Assembly: GCA_964621755.1 (NCBI GenBank)
Contig: CAZUPI010000035.1
Coordinates: 1 to 25,576 of the forward strand
Source: UMGS1696 sp964621755
Lineage (GTDB): Bacteria; Bacillota; Clostridia; Oscillospirales; CAG-272
DNA length: 25,576 nt
Reading direction: 5' to 3'
This document shows positions 1 through 5,741 of this stretch, piece by piece (within the stretch, counting starts at the first letter, position 1; each line of letters starts with the position of its first letter). The position numbers and the translations under genes were made by a program. Below the pieces are notes generated by a model that was given only the letters and a program-made list of their open reading frames with translations, was not told the DNA's origin and searched no databases.

Positions 1-211
1 CACAAAGCCCAGTCCGTACGGTGTCGCCGTCAAGCATAAAGGCGGCGTACCCTTCTTCGACCATACGCTTTTCAAACAGCGCGGCGATGGTGGATTTCCC
101 GGACCCCGACAGGCCGCTCATCCAGAAGACCGCCGGAAGAGAGCCGGTGATTTTTCTTCTTTTCCACGCCGCTACATTCGATTTATGCGGTGTTATATTA
201 TTAGCGAGCAT
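1..211 (-). CDS. cysC: Adenylylsulfate kinase (APS kinase), 5' part only
   Basis: The gene runs off the left edge, so only the first 70 codons are visible. The product would phosphorylate adenylylsulfate to PAPS using ATP, in cytoplasmic sulfate assimilation or sulfation. The visible part has the family's N-terminal lead (H-K-S-N-V-A), then FWMSGLSGSGKST at about residues 29-41, which is the P-loop, and LDGDTVRTGL near residue 60, which corresponds to the conserved LDGDxxRxGL substrate motif. The start ATG has a GGAG-type ribosome binding site five bases upstream. A near-consensus promoter lies about 100 bases upstream. Whether it is a stand-alone kinase or the start of a fusion (for example with a sulfurylase) cannot be seen. 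The identification of the kinase domain is firm. Confidence 0.88.
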   Translation of the reverse strand, partial: MLANNITPHKSNVAAWKRRKITGSLPAVFWMSGLSGSGKSTIAALFEKRMVEEGYAAFMLDGDTVRTGLC

Positions 212-252
212 TTTCACTCCGATTTCGTAATATTATTTTAGTGCGAGTTTGA

Positions 253-285
253 GGGGGGACCGAGACTTTGCGGCTCTCTCCACCC
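253..285 (-). promoter_or_regulatory. Stem-loop in the cysC 5' leader
   Basis: On the minus strand, a hairpin pairs GGG-U-GGA-GAGA (285 to 275) with UCUC-GG-UCC-C-CCC (265 to 253), with a two-base bulge and one mismatch. It lies between the predicted cysC transcription start (about 304) and the start codon. No U-run follows, so it is not an intrinsic terminator. Its role is unknown. Confidence 0.3.
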
Positions 286-296
286 TTTTTCGTTTT

Positions 297-325
297 TTGA
301 ACGTATATACATTATATTATATAAC
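297..325 (+). promoter_or_regulatory. Promoter for the small membrane protein / M50 protease pair
   Basis: TTGAAC (297-302), a 17-base spacer, then TATAAC (320-325), reading on the plus strand. It is a good sigma-A-type match about 100 bases upstream of the start at 429. It overlaps the oppositely oriented cysC promoter. Confidence 0.5.
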
Positions 326-340
326 CGTATTGCATGTCAA
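311..340 (-). promoter_or_regulatory. cysC promoter
   Basis: On the minus strand TTGACA (340-335), an 18-base spacer, then TATAAT (316-311). Both hexamers are consensus sigma-A boxes. Predicted transcription starts near 304 and leaves a leader of about 90 bases before cysC. Confidence 0.65.
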
Positions 341-428
341 CGGAAGAATCAAAAAAACGCGGAAAAAATCAAATTTAGATAATTTTAAGGGGCTAAATCT
401 CCCCGGATTTGTTTTGTGGAGGGAATAT

Positions 429-737
429 ATGATGAAAATAACAGTCGGGAGAACGCGGAAAAAATCAAAATTGCCGGACGACCGGAATGCTGCTGCAGAT
501 TCCGTATTTGTGGTGGGAGCGGTGGCAGTCTGTATTATGCTCGCGCTTCCGCTGATAAGGAGTCATGCGGCGGAAAAGGTATCCGAAAAAGAGGACGTTG
601 CAGTGATGGTGATGAGTGGAGCGGTGACCACGGAGCGGGAAGAGCTTGTCGCACCGTCCAATACAGATGTGGATGAGGAATGGAGCTTTTACGACTATAT
701 CGGGGAGCTGTTTGCCGGATTGCTGTCGGGCAGGTGA
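429..737 (+). CDS. Small single-pass membrane protein of unknown function
   Basis: A 102-residue protein I do not recognise. A basic N-terminus (RTRKKSK near residues 9-15) is followed by one hydrophobic segment at about residues 27-45, then an acidic tail of roughly 55 residues ending in an aromatic/amphipathic stretch (WSFYDYIGELFAGLL). The charge pattern predicts the tail to be outside the cytoplasm. The start is set by GGAGGG at 418-423; an adjacent ATG at 432 is an equally possible start. The frame is open further upstream, but no ribosome binding site supports that. Only three bases separate its stop from the GTG start of the M50 protease, so the two are almost certainly co-translated. 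A role as partner, regulator or substrate of that protease is inferred, by analogy with the SpoIVFA/BofA partners of SpoIVFB. No similarity to those proteins can be seen by eye. Confidence 0.65.
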   Translation: MMKITVGRTRKKSKLPDDRNAAADSVFVVGAVAVCIMLALPLIRSHAAEKVSEKEDVAVMVMSGAVTTEREELVAPSNTDVDEEWSFYDYIGELFAGLLSGR

Positions 738-740
738 TTC

Positions 741-1229
741 GTGCGGGAGCTCATTTTGATGCTTATCGCGGCGGTGATTCATGAGCTGGGTCACGTTTTG
801 TGCGCGGTATTGTTTAAAATTCCTTTTTCCGGATTTACTCTGCGCCCCTGCGGGGCGGTCATGACGTTTGATTTTTCGGGCGCTTCTTATTTTGGCGAGC
901 TGTGCGTGCATCTGGCGGGACCGGCAGTGGGGATGATTTCGGCAGCAGCGGCACTGCTTGCTTTCGGGGAAGCGGCGGTATATTTTGCGGGAATTTCGGT
1001 GGTGCTTGCTGTTATCAATCTACTCCCGCTGGAAGGCTTCGACGGCGGCGGCGCGTTGTATTGTATCATGGCAGCATTTTTTTTGCCGGACCGCGCGTAC
1101 CGCGTATGTCGCGTGGCGTCCTATGCGGTGACGGTTCTTCTATGGGCAGCGGTCCTGTGGGTCGAACTGAGGGTTCGGGCCAACGCCGCATTGATTTTGT
1201 TTGTGCTGTATGTCATGATTTTTCGGTAA
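741..1229 (+). CDS. Minimal site-2-protease-family (M50) membrane metalloprotease
   Basis: This 162-residue, very hydrophobic protein carries both M50 hallmarks. HELGH at residues 14-18 supplies two zinc-binding histidines and the catalytic Glu15. NLLPLEGFDGG at about 93-103 supplies the third ligand, Asp101. A HLAGPAVG element at about 57-64 resembles the GP segment of SpoIVFB-type enzymes. Such proteases cut substrates within the membrane; SpoIVFB activates pro-sigma-K in sporulating mother cells. The protein is much shorter than SpoIVFB (about 290 residues) and has no CBS or PDZ domain, so it is essentially the core helices only. The start is GTG, with AGGTG five bases upstream inside the preceding gene's end. 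The upstream small membrane protein is translationally linked. Assigning it to sporulation is inference. Confidence 0.8.
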   Translation: MRELILMLIAAVIHELGHVLCAVLFKIPFSGFTLRPCGAVMTFDFSGASYFGELCVHLAGPAVGMISAAAALLAFGEAAVYFAGISVVLAVINLLPLEGFDGGGALYCIMAAFFLPDRAYRVCRVASYAVTVLLWAAVLWVELRVRANAALILFVLYVMIFR

Positions 1230-1281
1230 GGGGAGCCCCCACCCCTTCAAAAACTTTAGACCTATTTGTCCAAAAGTTTTG
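1230..1281. repeat. Intergenic G/C-run repeat fragment after the M50 gene
   Basis: The gene is followed at once by GGGGAGCCCCCACCCC and then two AAAACTTT/AAAGTTTT-type blocks. Read on the minus strand the order is AAAGTTTTTGAAGGGG then GGGGG, which matches the element at 6985-7040. No clear rho-independent terminator for the M50 gene is visible apart from a GGGG/CCCC stem. Confidence 0.35.
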
Positions 1282-1331
1282 AGATTTCAAAAAATTCTTC
1301 ATCTGTCAAGCCCACATTAAAAAATTTTTAC

Positions 1332-1360
1332 TTGTATTTTTTACAAAAGTGTGGTATATT
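1332..1360 (+). promoter_or_regulatory. trkA promoter
   Basis: TTGTAT (1332-1337), a 17-base spacer and TATATT (1355-1360), in an AT-rich stretch about 85 bases upstream of trkA. It is the best sigma-A-like match in this gap. Confidence 0.5.
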
Positions 1361-1403
1361 GTGATTTACCATATTCATTTATTTTAAGAAGATTATGAAG
1401 GGG

Positions 1404-1433
1404 CGCGGGGGGCTCCCAGAACCACTCTCCGCG
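1404..1433 (+). promoter_or_regulatory. GC-rich hairpin next to the trkA start
   Basis: CGCGGGGGG (1404-1412) can pair with CTCTCCGCG (1425-1433) through nine positions, including two G-U pairs. It ends ten bases before the trkA ATG. The ten bases between (AAAAACTCAA) hold no Shine-Dalgarno sequence, so the stem could affect translation initiation. Confidence 0.35.
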
Positions 1434-1443
1434 AAAAACTCAA

Positions 1444-2808
1444 ATGAAAATAGTAATTGTAGGCTGCGGAAAGGTGGGCTTTGCCCTTGCCAAACAGCTT
1501 TCGATGGAGAATCACGACATCACCCTCATTGATAACAGCGTAAAGGTCATCGAAAAAGCGCAGGAGATGCTGGACATTATGGCGGTCTCCGGCAACGGCG
1601 CGTCTCTCGATATCCAGCGGGAGGCGGATGTGGCGTCCGCTGACCTGCTTATCGCCACCACACCTTCCGACGAGGTGAATCTGCTGTGCTGCATCGTCGC
1701 CAAGCGGCTTGGATGTAAGCACACGATTTCGCGCGTCAGAAACACCGATTACGTCAACCAGATTCACTTCATGCGCGACGATTTCGGAATTTCCATGACC
1801 GTCAATCCGGAATTTGCAACCGCGCGGACGGTTTACCGCTTTTTGCAGTTCCCGTCCTTTCTGAAAATCGACTCCTTCGCAAAGGGAAGGGTAGAACTGG
1901 TCGAGCTGAAAATTCCGGATAACAGTATCTTGATTGGGAAAAGCCTCGATAAACTGTCGACAGAGCTGCATCTCAAGGTCCTCGTCTGCGTGGTGGAGCG
2001 TGATAACAATATCTTCATCCCGAACGGCGATTTTGTCCTCCGTGCGGGAGATAAAATCAACGTAACCGCACCGCGCTCCGTCCTCGCGAAGATGATTAAA
2101 AAGCTCAACATCGGTACGCAGAAAATCCGAAACGTTATGATAATCGGCGGCGGACGCATTACTGAATACTTGGCGGATGAGCTGATAAAGTCCGGCATCG
2201 ACGTAAAGATTATCGAGATTGACCCTGTAAGGAGTACGGAGCTCGCCGTAAAGCTGCCGAAGGCGCTCATCATAAACGATGACGGCTCAAACCATGACGT
2301 TCTGCTGGCGGAGGGAATCCGCGAAACCGACGCGGTCCTCACGATGACCGGCATGGATGAACAGAATCTTGTCATATCGATGTATGCGGAACATATCGGC
2401 GTCCCCAAAACGGTCACAAAAATGAACCGCAGCGAGTATGGCGAGCTGTTCTCCGATAAGGAAATCGGAAGCACGGTCTGCACAAAGGACGTGATTGCTT
2501 CGGATATCATTCGCTATATCCGTTCCATGTGTACCGCCAACGGGTCCATGCTGACTCTGCACCGCCTCGTCGACGGAAAGGCGGAAGCGCTTGAGTTTAT
2601 TGCCGATACGATGACCGTCGGACTTGGTATCCCGCTCAATGACCTGCGTCTCAAGAAAAATATCCTCATCGCGTGCATCAACCACATGGGAAAAATCGTC
2701 ATCCCATGCGGTTCCGACGTGATTTCAGCCGGCGACACGGTGATTGTGGTGACGACGGCGGATGAGACGATTTATGAACTGAACGATATCTTTGAAGAAA
2801 ACAATTAA
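1444..2808 (+). CDS. trkA: Trk potassium uptake system, peripheral NAD-binding subunit TrkA
   Basis: This 454-residue cytoplasmic regulator gates the TrkH potassium channel by binding nucleotides. It has the expected duplicated architecture. The first RCK/Rossmann half opens with MKIVIVGCGKVG (glycine motif at about residues 7-12), with an acidic Asp at the end of the second strand (TLIDN). The second half opens with NVMIIGGGRITEYL near residue 230, with IIEID as its second strand. Each half is followed by a TrkA-C-type domain; the last ends with GDTVIVV near the C-terminus. Length fits the family. The start ATG has no obvious ribosome binding site, but MKIVIVG is the standard family N-terminus. 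trkH follows after five bases, so the two form an operon behind the promoter at 1332-1360. Confidence 0.95.
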   Translation: MKIVIVGCGKVGFALAKQLSMENHDITLIDNSVKVIEKAQEMLDIMAVSGNGASLDIQREADVASADLLIATTPSDEVNLLCCIVAKRLGCKHTISRVRNTDYVNQIHFMRDDFGISMTVNPEFATARTVYRFLQFPSFLKIDSFAKGRVELVELKIPDNSILIGKSLDKLSTELHLKVLVCVVERDNNIFIPNGDFVLRAGDKINVTAPRSVLAKMIKKLNIGTQKIRNVMIIGGGRITEYLADELIKSGIDVKIIEIDPVRSTELAVKLPKALIINDDGSNHDVLLAEGIRETDAVLTMTGMDEQNLVISMYAEHIGVPKTVTKMNRSEYGELFSDKEIGSTVCTKDVIASDIIRYIRSMCTANGSMLTLHRLVDGKAEALEFIADTMTVGLGIPLNDLRLKKNILIACINHMGKIVIPCGSDVISAGDTVIVVTTADETIYELNDIFEENN

Positions 2809-2813
2809 GACAT

Positions 2814-4280
2814 ATGAATAAAAAAATTACGTTAAAATATATTGGGTATTTGCTTGGGATAGAGGGCGCGTTTATGCTTCCGGCCCTTCTTATAGCGCTT
2901 TTCTGCGGGGAAAACTCGTCGAGCTGGGGATTTACCGTAAGTATTGCCGCAGTATGGGTCATCGGGATTCCGCTTATGCTGATAAAAGAAAAAAATCCCG
3001 CGCTGTACGCCAAGGACGGCTTTTTCATTGTCGCACTGTCGTGGATTGTTCTCTCTGTGTTCGGCGCGTTTCCGTTTGTGATAAGCGGCGCAATCCCGCA
3101 TTTCGTCGATGCGTTTTTCGAAACGGTTTCGGGCTTCACGACGACTGGTGCAAGTATTTTGTCCGAGATTGAAAGCCTGCCCCGGTCGATCCTTTACTGG
3201 CGCAGCTTTACGCACTGGCTTGGTGGAATGGGCGTGCTTGTGTTCATTCTTGCCATCATTCCGCGTTCCGCCGGAAGCAACGTATCGATGCACATCCTTC
3301 GTGCGGAGAGTCCCGGTCCGGTTGTGGGTAAGCTGGTACCGAAAATGCGCAGTACCGCACGTATTCTGTATGCCATCTATATCGTTATGACCTTGTTGGA
3401 GATGATCTTTCTGATTTGCGGCGGGATGCCTCTGTTCGACGCGCTGACGATTTCATTCGGTACAGCGGGAACGGGCGGGTTCGCGATAACGAACAACAGC
3501 ATCGCTGCCTATGACAGCTACTACCTGCAGGGCGTTATCACGGTATTTATGATACTGTTTGCTATCAATTTCAATATTTATTATCTCATTTTGACAAAAG
3601 AATTTCGTGCCGCATACAAGAACACGGAACTGCGCGCCTTTCTGGGTATCGTGGTATTTTCCATTCTCGCGATTGCAATCAATATTTACCAGACGCAAGC
3701 GGCTCTGTGCGATACGTTCCTTTCCGCGCTTCACCACAGCGCGTTTCAGGTGGCGTCGGTCATTTCGACCACCGGCTTTGCGACAACGGACTACAACCTG
3801 TGGCCGGCGTTCTCACGCACGATTCTTTTGACACTCATGTTCATTGGTGCGTCCGCAGGTTCAACAGGAGGCGGCATGAAAGTGTCGCGGATTCTCATCT
3901 TAGTCAAGTCCATCATGACAGAAATCAAGAAGCTCATTCACCCGAGCAGCGTAAAGGTTGTGCGGGTAGACGGAAAGGTGATCAGTACGGATGTGGTTCA
4001 CAGCGTAAGCAGCTACCTGGCCGCCTATATAGGCATATTTACCATTTCCACTCTCCTCTTATCCCTTGACAATTTCAGCTTTGAGACCACCTTCACCGCA
4101 GTCGCGGCCTGCTTCAACAATATCGGGCCCGGCTTCGATATGGTGGGCGCGATTGGTAACTACAGTGCTTTCACCGACTTTGGCAAGCTCGTCCTTTGTG
4201 CCGATATGCTTTTCGGCCGACTTGAAGTCTTTCCCATGCTCCTCCTGTTCTCACCGTCTCTGTGGAGGAGAACAAAATAA
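2814..4280 (+). CDS. trkH: Trk potassium uptake system, channel subunit TrkH
   Basis: This 488-residue polytopic membrane protein forms the potassium-conducting pore. All four pore-loop filter segments of the TrkH/KtrB/HKT superfamily are visible: TTTGA at 109-113, GTAGTGG at 216-222, STTGFA at 318-323 and NNIGPG at 435-440. The FIGASAGSTGGGMK segment near 344-356 is the conserved intramembrane loop that gates the pore. It lies five bases downstream of trkA, as expected for partners. The ribosome binding site is weak. The 3' end overlaps by 30 bases the end of a convergent small gene, and a perfect hairpin follows 13 bases after the stop. Confidence 0.96.
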   Translation: MNKKITLKYIGYLLGIEGAFMLPALLIALFCGENSSSWGFTVSIAAVWVIGIPLMLIKEKNPALYAKDGFFIVALSWIVLSVFGAFPFVISGAIPHFVDAFFETVSGFTTTGASILSEIESLPRSILYWRSFTHWLGGMGVLVFILAIIPRSAGSNVSMHILRAESPGPVVGKLVPKMRSTARILYAIYIVMTLLEMIFLICGGMPLFDALTISFGTAGTGGFAITNNSIAAYDSYYLQGVITVFMILFAINFNIYYLILTKEFRAAYKNTELRAFLGIVVFSILAIAINIYQTQAALCDTFLSALHHSAFQVASVISTTGFATTDYNLWPAFSRTILLTLMFIGASAGSTGGGMKVSRILILVKSIMTEIKKLIHPSSVKVVRVDGKVISTDVVHSVSSYLAAYIGIFTISTLLLSLDNFSFETTFTAVAACFNNIGPGFDMVGAIGNYSAFTDFGKLVLCADMLFGRLEVFPMLLLFSPSLWRRTK

Positions 4281-4526
4281 TAGGGGATGCGTTAGGGGCG
4301 CTTTTTGAAAAAGCGCCCCTATAATTTCGCAGAAATGTTCAGACTGGGGGTCCTTCGCTTTTCTCTCCGTCTTTTTTCTGCGTTTTTTCACACATTCAGT
4401 AAGCAGGTATTCGATTTGACCGTTAAGAGAGCGAAAATCGTCCTCAGCCCATGCCGCAAGCTCGTCGTACAGTTTCTTGGACAGCCGGAGAAGGACCTGC
4501 TTTTTTGGATTTTCTTTTTCAGTCAT
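4251..4526 (-). CDS. Small ribbon-helix-helix (Arc-type) DNA-binding protein
   Basis: A 91-residue protein whose first 50 residues fit an Arc/MetJ ribbon-helix-helix fold. A beta strand KKQVLLRLS (about 8-16) is followed by helix KLYDELAAWAEDDF (18-31), a turn SLNG, and helix QIEYLLTECVKKRRKK (37-52). Such dimers bind short repeated operators. The tail after about residue 57 looks unrelated to the fold. Residues in it (GALFQKAPL) are encoded by the trkH terminator hairpin, and the last codons overlap trkH by 30 bases, so the natural stop may have been lost. The gene starts 19 bases after the SPFH gene and shares its transcript; a GGAA ribosome binding site lies in the gap. I infer that it regulates its own operon. 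Confidence 0.75.
   Translation of the reverse strand: MTEKENPKKQVLLRLSKKLYDELAAWAEDDFRSLNGQIEYLLTECVKKRRKKTERKAKDPQSEHFCEIIGALFQKAPLTHPLLFCSPPQRR
4282..4294 (+). repeat. Short direct repeat after a stop codon, copy 1
   Basis: AGGGGATGCGTTA begins two bases after the trkH stop. The same 13 bases occur at 8967-8979, where they begin with the last base of the FKBP lipoprotein stop. Both copies precede hairpin sequence at the end of a gene. Confidence 0.5.
4294..4320. terminator. trkH: Perfect 13-bp hairpin after trkH
   Basis: Arms AGGGGCGCTTTTT (4294-4306) and AAAAAGCGCCCCT (4308-4320) are exact complements around a single base. Only a weak AT stretch (ATAATTT) follows on the plus strand, so termination strength is uncertain. 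The hairpin lies inside the 3' coding part of the convergent ribbon-helix-helix gene. Confidence 0.6.
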
Positions 4527-4545
4527 ATGGTGTTCCGGTTTCCGC

Positions 4546-5589
4546 TCAATATATGGAACCGGTGTTTACGATTGGCTGTGGGTCCTTGTTGCCACAGAGT
4601 ACGACGAGAAGGTTAGATACCATCTGCGCTTTGCTTTCATCGTCGAGGTTGCATATTCCTTCATCGTTGATTTTATCAAGTGCCATCTGTACCATGCCAA
4701 CTGCGCCGTCGACGATCATTTTGCGTGCGTCGATGACGGCGGAAGCCTGCTGTCTCTGGAGCATTACGGCTGCAATTTCCGGTGCGTATGCGAGATAGGT
4801 GATACGTGCTTCCACGATTTCAAGTCCGGCAAACGACACTTTTTCGTCGATCTTCTCGCGGATTCTGGATGCCACAATTTCGCTCGATCCACGGAGGCTT
4901 CCTTCATCGGCAACGCCGTCACCGGTTGTATCAATGTTCGGAGCTACGTCGTACGGATAAATGCGCACGATTTCACGCAGGGCGCTGTCGCATTGGAGGG
5001 ACAGGTATTCCTTGTAGTTATCCACATTGAATACAGCTTTTGCGGTATCAATTACCCGCCACATCACGGCAATACCGATTTCCACGGGATTTCCGAGGCA
5101 GTCGTTAATTTTCTGGCGGTTGTTGTTGAGGGTCATGACTTTGAGGGAGATTTTGTTGCTGTAGAAGGCAGCGGAGGAGGAATTCACGTTTATTTGTGTG
5201 GAGTACGGGGTGAGGTGACCGGAACCATCGGAAACGTCTCCACTCTGATTCAGCTTTGTTTTTGCCGCCGGATTGACCGATACGCAGAACGGGTTCACGT
5301 AGAAGAAGCCTTCCGATTTTATGGTGCCGACGTATTTACCGAAGAGGGTCAGAACGATTGCTTCATTCGGGCGAATGACCTTCAGACCGAGCCACCAGAA
5401 CCAGCCCACGCAGGCGTAAATGAGCAAAATCACAAAAACGGGGACGTATCCGACACTGTCGGTCATTTTAACAGCCGCAAAAATTATGCCGACTATTGCA
5501 ACGATGTATGCGAGGATTGAGAGAATCAGTACGCCCCATCCGTTTGCGGGCTTCAAAATTTTTTCTTTTACCGTGTTGTTCATGTTCAC
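4546..5589 (-). CDS. SPFH/band 7 domain membrane protein
   Basis: A 347-residue protein with two N-terminal membrane segments (about 17-40 and 47-67), then an SPFH/band 7 domain. The domain begins at IRPNEAIVLTLFGKYVGTIK (about 72-91), typical of the stomatin/prohibitin/flotillin superfamily, and includes a VMWRVID segment. An Ala/Gln-rich helical part (AAVMLQRQQASAVIDARK) follows near 275-292. Band 7 proteins oligomerise into membrane scaffolds that organise microdomains or associated proteases. No NfeD-like partner is next to it; its partner here is a small ribbon-helix-helix gene. It has its own near-consensus promoter (5632-5660) and ribosome binding site AAGGAAG. The exact cellular role is unknown. 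Confidence 0.88.
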   Translation of the reverse strand: MNMNNTVKEKILKPANGWGVLILSILAYIVAIVGIIFAAVKMTDSVGYVPVFVILLIYACVGWFWWLGLKVIRPNEAIVLTLFGKYVGTIKSEGFFYVNPFCVSVNPAAKTKLNQSGDVSDGSGHLTPYSTQINVNSSSAAFYSNKISLKVMTLNNNRQKINDCLGNPVEIGIAVMWRVIDTAKAVFNVDNYKEYLSLQCDSALREIVRIYPYDVAPNIDTTGDGVADEGSLRGSSEIVASRIREKIDEKVSFAGLEIVEARITYLAYAPEIAAVMLQRQQASAVIDARKMIVDGAVGMVQMALDKINDEGICNLDDESKAQMVSNLLVVLCGNKDPQPIVNTGSIY

Positions 5590-5601
5590 ACTTCCTTTTA
5601 C

Positions 5602-5622
5602 AAAATGATATCAAAATGATAT
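5602..5622. repeat. Two tandem AAAATGATAT repeats, operator-like
   Basis: AAAATGATAT occurs at 5602-5611 and 5613-5622, an 11-bp period that is one helical turn. It sits just downstream of the predicted transcription start of the SPFH operon. The position and spacing fit a binding site for a ribbon-helix-helix protein such as the one encoded in this operon. That link is inference. Confidence 0.45.
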
Positions 5623-5631
5623 TACATTAGT

Positions 5632-5660
5632 ATTATACATCTTATTTTCGTTTTTGGCAA
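5632..5660 (-). promoter_or_regulatory. Promoter of the SPFH / ribbon-helix-helix operon
   Basis: On the minus strand TTGCCA (5660-5655), a 17-base spacer and consensus TATAAT (5637-5632). Transcription should start about 35 bases upstream of the SPFH start codon. Confidence 0.65.
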
Positions 5661-5682
5661 TATGAATTGGAAAAAATTAACG

Positions 5683-5714
5683 CGGGGAGGTGCCTTTTGG
5701 AAAGCATCTCCCCG
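5683..5714 (-). terminator. Terminator of the M14 peptidase gene
   Basis: On the minus strand, CGGGGAGATGC (5714-5704) pairs with GCACCTCCCCG (5693-5683) with one G-U pair. It is followed by GCGTTAATTTTTT, a usable U-run. It lies 27 bases past the M14 gene's stop. Its 5' arm carries the ACGGGGAGATGCTTTCC repeat also present at 6891-6907. Confidence 0.7.
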
Positions 5715-5741
5715 TCCGGTTATGTCCCAAACCCAAGCTGC

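Noticed and set aside
241..290. T-box-like sequence (AGGGTGG ... CCGC ... GGTCCC) in the cysC leader, minus strand
   Set aside because: The leader is only about 90 bases from the predicted start, too short for the specifier stem. The core motif is broken and no terminator follows.
4282..4321. CRISPR or attachment-site origin for the short repeats
   Set aside because: Copies are dispersed singly, lack regular spacing and spacers, and no cas, integrase or transposase gene is present in the window.
4930..5030. Possible NfeD-type partner for the SPFH protein
   Set aside because: No neighbouring gene has NfeD features; the only adjacent co-directional gene is the ribbon-helix-helix protein.
4477..5520. 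347-codon plus-strand frame opposite the SPFH gene
   Set aside because: The minus strand encodes a clear band 7 protein with promoter and ribosome site; the plus frame has odd composition and no motif.
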